A stretch of 64,000 bases of DNA, from the NCBI GenBank assembly GCA_030429495.1, contig JAUIFH010000001.1:310001-374000 (forward strand), read 5' to 3'. A model generated the notes under the pieces. It did not search any database, had not been told where the DNA came from, and saw only the letters and a list, made by a program, of their open reading frames with translations. The translations under genes were made by a program, and so were the position numbers. Below are positions 46,277 through 54,237 of the stretch, one piece after another. How positions within the stretch are numbered: the stretch's first letter is position 1; the number at the start of each line of letters is the position of its first letter. Origin of the DNA: Alphaproteobacteria bacterium (GTDB taxonomy: Bacteria > Pseudomonadota > Alphaproteobacteria > Rhodobacterales > Rhodobacteraceae).

Positions 46277-46891
46277 TCAATGCGTGAAAATGTCGGCGGA
46301 ATCGTCCCAGCCCAGAAGATCGAGCGTGGCGCGGGTCGGCAGGAAGTCGAAACAGGCCTGGGCGAGTGCGCCGCGCCCCTCACGGGCAAGGCGCGCGTCC
46401 AGTTGCTCTTTCAGGCGGTGCAGGTAGAGCACGTCCGACGCGGCATAGTCCTGCTGCGCCTCGCTCAGCGTCTCGGCGCCCCAGTCGGAGGTTTGCTGCT
46501 GCTTCGAGATGTCGATGCCAAGCAGATCCTGAAGCAGGATCTTCAGCCCGTGACGGTCGGTGAAGGTCCGCACCATCTTCGACGCGATCTTGGTGCAGTA
46601 GACCGGGGCCGTGGTCACCCCGAACGCCTTCTTCAGTGCGGCGATATCGAAGCGCCCGAAATGGAACAGTTTGAGCACCGCCGGATCAGTCAGCAACCGT
46701 TCCAGATTGGGCGCATTGGTCTGCCCCTTCGCGATCTGCACCAGATGCGCGTCGCCGTCGCCGGAGGAAAGCTGGACGACGCAAAGCCGGTCGCGGCGCG
46801 GATCAAGGCCCATCGTCTCTGTATCAATCGCGACGATCGTCCCAAGATCGAGCCCGTCCGGAAGATCGCGCCGATGAAGATGAAATGCCAT
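46277..46891 (-). CDS. rnd: Ribonuclease D-like 3'-5' exonuclease (short form)
   Basis: 204 residues, a single DEDDy exonuclease domain: VAIDTETMGLD (ExoI), LFHFGRFDIAALKK (ExoII) and QQDYAASDVLYLHRL (ExoIII with the Tyr). E. coli RNase D is almost twice as long because of HRDC domains that are missing here, the normal form in Rhodobacterales upstream of kdsD. It would trim 3' ends of structured RNAs. It heads the kdsD-lpt-rpoN run. Confidence 0.85.
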   Translation of the reverse strand: MAFHLHRRDLPDGLDLGTIVAIDTETMGLDPRRDRLCVVQLSSGDGDAHLVQIAKGQTNAPNLERLLTDPAVLKLFHFGRFDIAALKKAFGVTTAPVYCTKIASKMVRTFTDRHGLKILLQDLLGIDISKQQQTSDWGAETLSEAQQDYAASDVLYLHRLKEQLDARLAREGRGALAQACFDFLPTRATLDLLGWDDSADIFTH

Positions 46892-47003
46892 GGGCAGGCC
46901 CCCGTTATGCTCCGAACGGCAATAATGCCTGCCGCCCGCGGGCGCAACATGGCTGGTATCGTGCCGCTACGGAGCAGGCGTGTTTCTGCGGGCGAAAGCC
47001 CGT

Positions 47004-47783
47004 TCAGTGACCCTTGACCGGCACCCGTTGTTCCAGCTTGCGGAACGCGAAGGCGAGGATGCCGGCGATCACCATATAGACCACCGCGAGCAGCAGAAGC
47101 GGTTCATAGACGATGAACGTATCCTGCCTGACCCGCGACGCGACCGCATAGCTTTCGACAATGGCGATGGTGGCGACCAGCGGGGTCGCCTTTAGCTGAA
47201 GGATGGTTTCGCCGCCGAGCGTGGGCAACGCGCTCTGAATGGCCTGCGGTAGCCAGATGCGGCGGAACATCGTGAAGCGAGGCATTCCGAACGCTTCCGC
47301 AGCCTCAATCTGGCCGCGCGCCACGCCGGCGAAGGCGCCGCGCATGACCTCGCCCTCATAGCCCGCATAGGAGAGGGTGAGAGCAAGGACGGCGTAAGGC
47401 CAGGCCTGCCGGAGATAGGGCCAGAGTTCGCTTTCCCTGATCCACGGGAATTGCGGGAAGAGCGAGCCGAGCCCGTAATAGAGCAGCCAGATTTGCAGAA
47501 GCAGCGGCGTGCCGCGGATGACCGTGCAGAAGGTGCGGGCCGGCGCAGCGAGATACCAGGGGCCGATGGCCTGAGCGAGGCCGAGGGGGATCGCCAGCAG
47601 GAAGCCCAGAACCGTCGTCACGGCGAGTATCCAGATCGTGCGCCAGATCCCCTCGGCGGCCAGCGGCGCGTATTTCGGAATCCAGTCCCAGCGGAGCGTG
47701 AAGGCGCACCACAGGACCAGCGCGGCGAAGACCACCATCATGGCGATCCTGTGCGGCAAGAGAAGGGAGCGGAGCGTGATCAT
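47004..47783 (-). CDS. Polar amino-acid ABC transporter permease (HisM-like)
   Basis: 259 residues of the His/Glu/Gln/Arg/opine permease family. EAAEAFGMPRFTMFRRIWLPQAIQSALP is the EAA loop that contacts the ATPase; about five hydrophobic helices are present. TLRWDWIPKYAPLAAEGIW is typical of the HisM branch. It is the second of the two inner-membrane subunits; its start overlaps the stop of the first by 4 bases. Confidence 0.9.
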   Translation of the reverse strand: MITLRSLLLPHRIAMMVVFAALVLWCAFTLRWDWIPKYAPLAAEGIWRTIWILAVTTVLGFLLAIPLGLAQAIGPWYLAAPARTFCTVIRGTPLLLQIWLLYYGLGSLFPQFPWIRESELWPYLRQAWPYAVLALTLSYAGYEGEVMRGAFAGVARGQIEAAEAFGMPRFTMFRRIWLPQAIQSALPTLGGETILQLKATPLVATIAIVESYAVASRVRQDTFIVYEPLLLLAVVYMVIAGILAFAFRKLEQRVPVKGH

Positions 47784-48505
47784 GCTTTCGCCCTCCTGTG
47801 GCTCGGCTGGCCCTTGCGCGCCCATTTCTCGATCCGGGCGAAAATCCGTCCCGACAAGAGCGTGACCATCAGGTAAAGCGCCCCGGCGGCGAGGAAGAAG
47901 GTGAAGTAGGCGCGGGTGGAGGCGGCCGCCTGCCGCGTCTCAAGCGTCAGTTCGTTGAAGCCGACGACGGCCAGAAGGGCGGTGTCCTTTGTCGCGATGA
48001 GCCAGAGATTGGCAAGGCCGGGAATCGCGAAGGACATCATCGCCGGGATCGTCACGCGGCGCAGCATCTTCAAGGGCGGCATGCCGAAGGCGCGCGCGGC
48101 CTCAAGCTGGCCGATCGGGATTGCCTTGATCGCGCCCCTCAGAATTTCGGTGGCGTAAGCGCCCTGAACGATGCCGAGCACCCAGATGCCTGCTGCGACG
48201 CCGCTGATCTCGACCCGGCCATAGCCCATCGCCTCGGACGCCTTGTTGATGAGGTCGGTGCCGACGTAATAGAGGATGAGGATCAGGACGAGTTCCGGCA
48301 CCGCGCGGACGACGGTCGTGTAGACCGCCAGCAGGTCGCGCAGCACCGGGCCGCCGTAGAGCTTGCCATAGGCGCCACCAAGGCCGATCAGCAGGCCGAA
48401 GCCGAAGGCGCCGAGCGCGATCTCGAGCGAATGGACGAGACCGCGCAGAAGGTTGCCCCCCCAACCCGGGGGGGACAACGAGAGCAGTTCGATGACCTGT
48501 TCCAC
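47780..48505 (-). CDS. Polar amino-acid ABC transporter permease (HisQ-like)
   Basis: 241 residues. The EAA loop EAARAFGMPPLKMLRRVTIPAMMSFAIPG and the LRGLVHSLEIALGAFGFGLLIG first helix place it in the HisQ branch. It pairs with the downstream HisM-like permease in a heterodimer. The substrate-binding gene is 9 bases upstream. Confidence 0.9.
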   Translation of the reverse strand: MEQVIELLSLSPPGWGGNLLRGLVHSLEIALGAFGFGLLIGLGGAYGKLYGGPVLRDLLAVYTTVVRAVPELVLILILYYVGTDLINKASEAMGYGRVEISGVAAGIWVLGIVQGAYATEILRGAIKAIPIGQLEAARAFGMPPLKMLRRVTIPAMMSFAIPGLANLWLIATKDTALLAVVGFNELTLETRQAAASTRAYFTFFLAAGALYLMVTLLSGRIFARIEKWARKGQPSHRRAKA

Positions 48506-48514
48506 GAGGCCCGA

Positions 48515-49285
48515 TCAGCCGCCGTAGATCGAGGACGAGAAGTAACCTTCGGTGATCTTGTCGTAGGTGCCGTCCTCGCGGACCTTCGCGATCCCGGCAT
48601 TCAGCTTCTGGCGCAGGTCGTCGTCACCCTTGCGTACGCCCGCGCCCACGCCAAGCCCGAGGATCGAGGTGTCGTTGGCGACCGCCCCCTTGATCTCGCA
48701 GCAGCCGCCCGCGTCGGAATTGACGAAGTCGTCCATCGCGATTGAGTCGGCCTGAGTCGCATCAATCCGGCCGGCGGCAAGGTCCTGGTTGATCTCGTCC
48801 TGGGTCTGGTAAACTCGGATCTCCGCGGCATCCGTGAAATACTGTTGCGCATAGGTCTGATGGATCGTCGATGCCTGAACACCGAGGATCTTGCCCGCCA
48901 GCCCTTCCGGTGTCGGCGCGATATCAGTAGACTTGTCAGCCACGATGACGGTCGGCGTGTCATAGTACTTGTCCGAGAAGTCGATGGTCTGCATCCGCTC
49001 CTCGGTGATTGACATCGACGCCATGATCGCGTCGATCTGCTTGCCGGTCAGCGACGGGATGATGCCGTCCCAAGCGACCGGCGTGATCACGCAGTCAAGT
49101 TCCGCGGCGGTGCACACGGCGTTGATGATCTCGATCTCCCAGCCTACCCAGTTGCCCGACGCGTCGAGCGACGAGAACGGCGGGTAGGGTTCGGCGGCGA
49201 TGCCGATCTTCACCTCTTCGGCGGCCGCGCCGGCGGCGAAGGTCAGCGCGGCAATGCCCGCCGCGAGGGCTACTTTGAGTTTCAT
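48515..49285 (-). CDS. Polar amino-acid ABC transporter substrate-binding protein
   Basis: 256 residues. A signal peptide (LKVALAAGIAALTFAAGAAAEE) is followed by the SBP_bac_3 fold: VKIGIAAEPYPPFSSLDASG, WVGWEIEIINAVC, and the D-F-S motif YRFSDxYY-like IDFSDKYYDTP. A CC pair (DAGGCCEIKG) and ETC-like loops are seen late in the protein. The family binds arginine, lysine, histidine or opines. The methylarginine hydrolase divergent from this operon makes arginine derivatives the likeliest ligands. Confidence 0.88.
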   Translation of the reverse strand: MKLKVALAAGIAALTFAAGAAAEEVKIGIAAEPYPPFSSLDASGNWVGWEIEIINAVCTAAELDCVITPVAWDGIIPSLTGKQIDAIMASMSITEERMQTIDFSDKYYDTPTVIVADKSTDIAPTPEGLAGKILGVQASTIHQTYAQQYFTDAAEIRVYQTQDEINQDLAAGRIDATQADSIAMDDFVNSDAGGCCEIKGAVANDTSILGLGVGAGVRKGDDDLRQKLNAGIAKVREDGTYDKITEGYFSSSIYGG

Positions 49286-49320
49286 GGTTGGTCACTCCCC
49301 GTGGTTTGGTTTTTCCGCCG

Positions 49321-50121
49321 TCAGGCGACGGATTTCAGAAACTGCTTGAGCCGGTCGGATTGCGGCGTGCCGAACACCTGTTCGGGCGGGCCCTCTTCCT
49401 CGATCCGCCCTTCGGACAGGTAGATCACATGGTTCGACACCTCACGCGCGAATTTCATCTCGTGCGTCACGAGAAGCATCGTCCGACCTTCGGCCGCGAG
49501 GTCCCGGATGACGCTCAGCACCTCGCCGACAAGTTCCGGGTCAAGCGCGCTGGTGGGTTCGTCGAACAGCATCACAGACGGGTCGATGGCCAGCGCGCGC
49601 GCGATCGCCGCGCGCTGCTGCTGCCCACCCGACAGAAAGGACGGATAGGTGTCCGCCTTGCCAGCCAACCCGACACGTTCCAGCAACGCCATCGCGCGGT
49701 CATGCGCCTCGTCCTTTGGCACGCCTAGGACGTGGATCGGCACCTCTGTCACGTTTTCCAGAAGCGTCCGGTGGGTCCAGAGGTTGAAGGCCTGAAAGAC
49801 CATGCCGAGGCGCGAGCGGATACGCTCGATCTGCTTGCGGCTGGCGGGGGTGCCGTCCGCGCGGATGGCGATCTCTTCGCCACCGATGACGATCCGGCCG
49901 GATGTCGGGTTTTCAAGGAAGTTGATGCAGCGCAGGCAGGTCGACTTGCCGGAACCGGACCCGCCGATAAGGGTCACGACATCGCCCTTGCTTGCCGTCA
50001 GCGACACGCCTTTGAGCACTTCCAGATTGCCGAAGGATTTGTGCAAATCCACGACCCGGATCGCTTCATCCGCCGGTTCGGCGGCGGGTCGAACACTGTC
50101 CGCGGCGGTTTTGGCCGTCAT
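49321..50121 (-). CDS. Polar amino-acid ABC transporter ATP-binding protein
   Basis: 266 residues. Walker A LIGGSGSGKSTCLRCINFLE, signature LSGGQQQRAAIARAL, Walker B VMLFDEPTSALDPE and the H-loop VTHEMKFAREVSNHVIYL all match HisP/GlnQ. ATG 50121 has AGGA 5 bases upstream; the frame is open 18 codons further. It is the first gene of the ABC operon and is divergent from tetR. Confidence 0.93.
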   Translation of the reverse strand: MTAKTAADSVRPAAEPADEAIRVVDLHKSFGNLEVLKGVSLTASKGDVVTLIGGSGSGKSTCLRCINFLENPTSGRIVIGGEEIAIRADGTPASRKQIERIRSRLGMVFQAFNLWTHRTLLENVTEVPIHVLGVPKDEAHDRAMALLERVGLAGKADTYPSFLSGGQQQRAAIARALAIDPSVMLFDEPTSALDPELVGEVLSVIRDLAAEGRTMLLVTHEMKFAREVSNHVIYLSEGRIEEEGPPEQVFGTPQSDRLKQFLKSVA

Positions 50122-50164
50122 GCGAATCCTCCGAGAATCGGGTTGTAGTAACGGCCAACTCCCG

Positions 50165-50186
50165 TAATTATGCAAGCGTATAGTTA
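50165..50186. promoter_or_regulatory. Candidate TetR operator in the ABC operon-tetR intergenic region
   Basis: TAATTAT and ATAGTTA form an inverted repeat (6 of 7 pairs) around an 8-base spacer. It lies 19 bases before the tetR start and 43 bases before the ABC-ATPase start, in an unusually AT-rich pocket, so one regulator could control both directions. The call rests on symmetry and position. Confidence 0.4.
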
Positions 50187-50204
50187 TTGGGATGCCCAGA
50201 CGCG

Positions 50205-50867
50205 ATGTCAGCGGAGCGCCGCAGTTTCAAAAGGGAAGGCGCCGACAGCCGTAAGGAGGCGCTGATTCGCGCTACGCTCGCGCTGATGGCGGATCGCGGC
50301 CCTTCGGCGGCGACGGTGCGTGCCATCGCGGAGAAGGCCGGCATCACCCAAGGTATGATCCGGCACTATTTTTCCAGCAAGGAAGACCTGATCAACGCCG
50401 CCTACCAAACGCACATGCATGGCCAGACCGATGCGGCCAAGCGGGCCGCGGGTGCTGGGGGAACGGCGCGAAACCGGCTGGCTCTGGTCGTGCGGGCGTC
50501 GGTCACGCCACCGGTTGCCGACCCGACGGCGCTTTCCCTATGGGCCGGGTTCATTCACATGGTCTGGCGCGATCCGTCGATGCGCGCGACGCATGAACAG
50601 ACCTACCTACGCTATCGCGACTTGTTGCAGTCCCTCATTGCCGAGGCGTTGGCCGAGGCGGGCAGGATTGTCGATGCCGACGAGGCGCGGCGCTTCGCCA
50701 TCGCCTGCAACGCGGTTGTAGATGGTCTCTGGCTTGAAGCCGGGGCGCTGCCCGATGCCTTCGAAGAAGACGAACTGGCCTATATTGCGCTGGACTCGGT
50801 CGCGGCGATTCTCGGTCTACCGCTGATTTTGGACGAACAATGCGAACCGGACAGGGAGAATACCTGA
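50205..50867 (+). CDS. TetR-family regulator (BetI-like)
   Basis: 220 residues. The N-terminal HTH (RATLALMADRGPSAATVRAIAEKAGITQGMIRHYFSSKEDL) resembles BetI-type TetR repressors; the C-terminal part (WAGFIHMVWRDPSM, and FAIACNAVVDGLWLEAGA) is the BetI-type ligand-binding bundle. ATG 50205 gives the usual start; TTG 50187 is an in-frame alternative. It lies one base from ddaH and is divergent from the ABC importer, so it probably controls both. Confidence 0.85.
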   Translation: MSAERRSFKREGADSRKEALIRATLALMADRGPSAATVRAIAEKAGITQGMIRHYFSSKEDLINAAYQTHMHGQTDAAKRAAGAGGTARNRLALVVRASVTPPVADPTALSLWAGFIHMVWRDPSMRATHEQTYLRYRDLLQSLIAEALAEAGRIVDADEARRFAIACNAVVDGLWLEAGALPDAFEEDELAYIALDSVAAILGLPLILDEQCEPDRENT

Positions 50868-50868
50868 G

Positions 50869-51660
50869 ATGAGTGGCAAGGACCCGTCGTGGCAATTTGG
50901 CCGGGCGATCACCCGGCGGCCGGGAAAGAGTATCACAGGCGGCCTTCGGGCGGTCGATACCGGGGCGCCCGACCTCTCCGTGATGCTTCGGCACCATGCC
51001 GATTACGTCGCCACCCTGAAGGAGGCGGGGGCGGAAGTGACCGAACTTCCCCCGCTTGAGAGCCATCCCGACGCGGTATTCGTCGAGGACACTGCGCTCT
51101 GCCTGCCCGAAGGCGCGATCCTGATGCGGCCCGGCGCGCCCTCGCGCCTTGGCGAGGTTGCGGAAATGGCACCGGTGATACGCAGCCTGTTCCCGGAAAT
51201 TAGGCAGATCGAGGGTCCCGGCACGATCGAGGGCGGCGACATCCTGACGACCAGCCGCGAGGTTCTGGTCGGCCAGTCCGCACGCACCAACCCCGAGGGC
51301 ATCGCCGAACTCGCCGCGATTCTCGACGGCTGGGGCCGGACCCTGCGCGAGGTGCGCGTGCCCGACGGGGTTCTGCATTTCAAAACGGATTGTTCGCTTC
51401 TCGACGGGGATACGATCCTCGCCACCGACCGGCTTGCGGCCTCAGGCTGCTTCGAGGGCTACCGTGTGATCCGCACAGCGCCGGGCGAGGAAGCGGCGGC
51501 GAATGCAATCCGCTTCAACGACCTGGTGCTGATGGCCGCAGGGTTTCCGGCGACCGCTCGCACGCTACGCGACGCTGGCTACGAGGTTCGGGAGATAGGC
51601 AACACCGAATGCGCCAAGCTGGACGGTGGAATGTCCTGCCTTTCCTTGCGGTTCCAGTAA
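50869..51660 (+). CDS. ddaH: NG,NG-dimethylarginine dimethylaminohydrolase (DDAH)
   Basis: 263 residues of the amidinotransferase fold. Active-site regions are visible: PDAVFVEDTALCLPEG with acidic substrate ligands, GTIEGGDIL, LHFKTDCSLLDGDTIL with the catalytic His, and a C-terminal LDGGMSCLSLRF with the nucleophilic Cys. DDAH hydrolyses asymmetric dimethylarginine or monomethylarginine to citrulline plus a methylamine. Coupling to TetR and the ABC importer suggests uptake and breakdown of methylated arginine as a nitrogen source. Arginine deiminase is the main alternative but is normally much longer. Confidence 0.9.
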   Translation: MSGKDPSWQFGRAITRRPGKSITGGLRAVDTGAPDLSVMLRHHADYVATLKEAGAEVTELPPLESHPDAVFVEDTALCLPEGAILMRPGAPSRLGEVAEMAPVIRSLFPEIRQIEGPGTIEGGDILTTSREVLVGQSARTNPEGIAELAAILDGWGRTLREVRVPDGVLHFKTDCSLLDGDTILATDRLAASGCFEGYRVIRTAPGEEAAANAIRFNDLVLMAAGFPATARTLRDAGYEVREIGNTECAKLDGGMSCLSLRFQ

Positions 51661-51727
51661 GCGCGCGATCAGTCGCACGCGCCCGGGCCGCGCTGTCGGC
51701 GGCCGTAGTGTCGCAGAAATTACAATG

Positions 51728-51777
51728 AAAGTGGTGAGCCCGACAGGATTCGAACCTGTGACCCACTGATTAAAAGT
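51728..51777. repeat. Distal attachment-site copy (truncated tRNA-Lys, direct repeat)
   Basis: Fifty bases identical to 54061-54110. They contain the T-arm, variable loop, 3' acceptor stem, CCA and anticodon loop of tRNA-Lys; identity stops at the anticodon stem, so this copy cannot make a tRNA. A few flanking bases (AATT-ACAATGAA against AATTGTAACGAA) are also similar outside the exact repeat. Confidence 0.9.
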
Positions 51778-51805
51778 TCGCCGCCAGTTTTACAGTGGCC
51801 ATTAT

Positions 51806-52258
51806 TTACTCCCAGTTGATGTAAGTTTCTGCGCCAATTGGAGATTTGCTCTCGTTATACCGAATGGATACGCTCAATGATCTCTCGTAAATATTCGCCG
51901 CAATATATCTCAAACCAGTTATTCGCATTGGGCAACTTTTTCCAAGCTTGCAAGTTGCGTGTACCGTGAACGCTAAGTCGGTCGGCCAATTTCCAAAACT
52001 GTCATGTAGTGCCACCGAAAAACCGTGTTCTTGAAGAAACGATTCCAGCTGTGTTGCAGAAGGAAGTGATTTTGCTATTCTCAGTACATGGCTTTTAAAC
52101 TTCTGTTCACTGGAATAGGTGCCCAAGAGCGCGATATCCTTTGGTGATCCCTCTTCAGCGTGACTGTTCATAGGAAGAAATGCTGTGATGACGCCAGAAA
52201 TTGCGGCAAAATATAGAATCCATTTTTTCATTTCGTTTCGCGTGAACTCTTTACACAT
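51806..52258 (-). CDS. Island-encoded small secreted protein, unknown function
   Basis: 150 residues from ATG 52258, supported by AAGGA 6 bases upstream. A 12-residue basic start and the hydrophobic stretch WILYFAAISGVITAFL, followed by NSHAEE, form a likely signal peptide. The mature part has a pair of cysteines (CKLGKSC) that could make a disulfide and no recognised domain. Codon use is AT-richer than in neighbours, in keeping with acquired DNA. A shorter start at 52231 is possible. Confidence 0.6.
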   Translation of the reverse strand: MCKEFTRNEMKKWILYFAAISGVITAFLPMNSHAEEGSPKDIALLGTYSSEQKFKSHVLRIAKSLPSATQLESFLQEHGFSVALHDSFGNWPTDLAFTVHATCKLGKSCPMRITGLRYIAANIYERSLSVSIRYNESKSPIGAETYINWE

Positions 52259-52408
52259 TATTTGTCCTTCGAGGGGGGCGTAGACTGTTTGCAACCAGAC
52301 GTTAAGCATTTTTACCCGGATTTCCCAAGTGAACTGCAGATTTCGCTCCGGTCATCGCCGTATTCCTGTTACCCTTCAGAGAGTTGGGCGGCATGCGGAC
52401 GAGGTTTC

Positions 52409-52798
52409 ATGGCTCACCCATCGGGTGCGGCGTCTCGGGACGATCTGAGGCTGGATTTCGACCGTCGTGTGCGTCGGGAGTTCCGGAGTTTGCAGCTCAG
52501 TTCGGACGGCGGCCTGTTGATCGTGCGGGAACTCGATGATGCGCTCGGTCTGTCCGATCTGGCGAGCAGAGCGCTGGTCGACACCCGGACCGAGGCGAAC
52601 CGCGTTCACCGGATGACCGGGCTTTTCCGGCAGCCCGAATACGGGAATATCCGGGGATTGCACCTCCATCTCCTCCCCATTGTAGACAAGCTGCAAATGG
52701 CCAAAATTCTGCGCGATGTACAGCGGCAGTCGGTTTCCCGCGAGATAGATTTGCGACAATTGAACCTCACTTTTCGAGCTTGCTATGACCTTGTATGA
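52409..52798 (+). pseudogene. IS1380-family transposase, 5' fragment
   Basis: From ATG 52409 the first 75 or so codons read like the N-terminus of IS1380 transposases: DRRVRREFRSLQLSSDGG, LLIVRELDDALGLSDLASRAL and VHRMTGLFRQ. The similarity ends near base 52635, after which the open frame continues to 52798 with unrelated sequence. A complete IS1380 transposase is over 400 residues, so the element is truncated and dead. It lies between the two secreted-protein genes of the island. Confidence 0.7.
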
Positions 52799-53474
52799 AC
52801 ACCCAGACTAACTTCCCGGACTTGTCGGTAAGACCAGTGACCGTGAAGTAGGCCGTGAACGCTTCCTGTTTTAGTTTGTTGAAGAAGCCCCCGTAGATGG
52901 GTCCAAGTTCGCGGATACTCCAGCTCGCCTCAAATTCGATCCCGGTCTTATTGCCGAGAAGGAATCCCCAAAAGGCATCTTCGCCCTCACGCAACCGAAA
53001 TTCGGTGAATCCGAGTTTGGCAAACCACGCAGAAATCATGTCTGTATTGCCGAGCCTGTCGAAAAGCCGAAACAGGCAGACCTCGGCTTCATACTGGGAC
53101 CTGAACTCCGGCCATCTGAGCTCGGCTCGACCGAGATCCTGAGTGATCATCTCTGGATTGCTCACGCAGGATGCCAGTGACGGATACTTCCGGACAGGTC
53201 CTTCGAGGAGATTGCGCATCTTGTCGGGAATATCCGCTCGAGGGTCGCCGACCGCCTTTCCCTGCCACAAAAACGGCCTTTCCTCATTCGCCACAAGGTG
53301 CAGACCGCACTCCAGCGCGCCGTCACACTGCCTATCCGACGTGCTGTCGGAAGTTCCTGCTGTAACCGCTCCTGGACCGAGCGCGATCACGATCAGCGTC
53401 ACTGCAGCCCACCAAATCTTGGGTAATGCTAGTATTGAAGGAAAAGAGCGTGAGCAGGAAACTAGCAATCTCAT
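52767..53474 (-). CDS. Island-encoded secreted protein, unknown function
   Basis: 235 residues. A signal-like region (IWWAAVTLIVIALGPGAVTAG) follows about 19 residues of basic, serine-rich start. The mature part has four cysteines (CDGALECG, SLASCV, EVCLFR) and a hydrophobic/aromatic C-terminal half (DAFWGFLLGNKTGIEF and YGGFFNKLKQEAFTAYFTVTG). No known domain is recognised. Its start overlaps no other gene, and its 3' end lies against the IS1380 fragment. Confidence 0.55.
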   Translation of the reverse strand: MRLLVSCSRSFPSILALPKIWWAAVTLIVIALGPGAVTAGTSDSTSDRQCDGALECGLHLVANEERPFLWQGKAVGDPRADIPDKMRNLLEGPVRKYPSLASCVSNPEMITQDLGRAELRWPEFRSQYEAEVCLFRLFDRLGNTDMISAWFAKLGFTEFRLREGEDAFWGFLLGNKTGIEFEASWSIRELGPIYGGFFNKLKQEAFTAYFTVTGLTDKSGKLVWVFIQGHSKLEK

Positions 53475-54060
53475 GACAAACCTTCTCGACTTCGTTCAAT
53501 CCTTGCGAGAGCAAGATACTTCAGGTTCGCGTGTGTCAACCTGCACTGTTCCAATACTTGGCGTTACGCCTAGCTGGCCTTCTTGTGCAAAAGGGGCTGA
53601 TGGTTGGGTTCCCTTTTTTCTCGGACGGACCTGTCCCACGGCCCCTGTGACAGCATTGCCGAGCGCAGTGTAGCCGTTGGGGGCAGCGATGCGGACTTGG
53701 AGTTGCGATGCGTCAAAAAACTACCGTTTGAACCGTGCTCGTGGGCTGGTGCCTTGTCCGCGCATCCGACATTCAGGTGCCGGCGGAACTGCACTTTGTA
53801 ACGAACGGCTGTTTCTAGGGCGCCGCTGCGCATGCGGTGCGGGACACCGGATGGCAGTTATGGGCTAGCGCACCTGGCAGAAGCCGGAGGGGGCCTAAGC
53901 TACGCACAGCGTGTCCAGTGTCGTATCGACCCCGGCGCGCGGTGTTGCGAACGCGCAACGCGAATCTTTCGTACCACCGTGCTTCCGTATTGCTTCCGGA
54001 AATCGCAACGGCGGCAACGGATCAGGAGGTGCGCCGTGCAACCTATTGTAATTGTAACGA
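53475..54060. other. Non-coding right part of the island
   Basis: About 590 bases between the secreted-protein gene and the tRNA. Several short open frames occur on both strands, but none has a ribosome-binding site plus a convincing protein. The part nearest the tRNA is where an integrase would be expected; none remains. Confidence 0.5.
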
Positions 54061-54110
54061 AAAGTGGTGAGCCCGACAGGATTCGAACCTGTGACCCACT
54101 GATTAAAAGT
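54061..54110. repeat. Proximal attachment-site copy within tRNA-Lys (direct repeat)
   Basis: Identical over 50 bases to 51728-51777. Here it is the 3' half of the intact tRNA-Lys gene plus 4 downstream bases, so it represents the reconstructed attachment core. Confidence 0.9.
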
Positions 54111-54140
54111 CAGTTGCTCTACCAACTGAGCTACGGGCCC
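54065..54140 (-). tRNA. tRNA-Lys (anticodon UUU)
   Basis: 76 bases on the minus strand with all four arms: acceptor GGGCCCG / CGGGCTC, D-stem GCTC / GAGC, anticodon stem ACTGA / TCAGT with loop CTTTTAA (anticodon TTT), T-arm ACAGG-TTCGAAT-CCTGT, and an encoded CCA. It is the integration target of the adjacent island and remains intact. Confidence 0.97.
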
Positions 54141-54237
54141 ATCACAGGGCGCCTCTTTATGAACGTCGCTCCGGGCGGTCAAGTGCAAAAGCAGGCGCCA
54201 CTGGCAAAATCCCGGTGCCGGGCGTATATCGCGGTCC

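Larger units (their letters stand above)
51728..54110. mobile_element. Degenerate genomic island inserted at tRNA-Lys(UUU)
   Basis: A perfect 50-bp direct repeat bounds the segment: 51728-51777 and 54061-54110, the latter inside the tRNA-Lys gene. The first copy keeps only tRNA positions 31-76 (anticodon loop to CCA). This is the classic result of integration by a tyrosine recombinase into the tRNA 3' half. The interior is less GC-rich than its neighbours and carries two secreted hypothetical proteins and an IS1380-type fragment. No integrase or excisionase gene is present, so it is a deletion remnant and not self-mobile. Confidence 0.85.

Noticed and set aside
51728-51777. A second tRNA-Lys gene
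   Set aside because: Only positions 31-76 are present; the 5' half is missing, so it is an attachment-site remnant.
53570-53833. An 87-codon minus-strand open frame in the right part of the island
   Set aside because: No ribosome-binding site or recognisable family, and composition does not suggest coding; left as non-coding.
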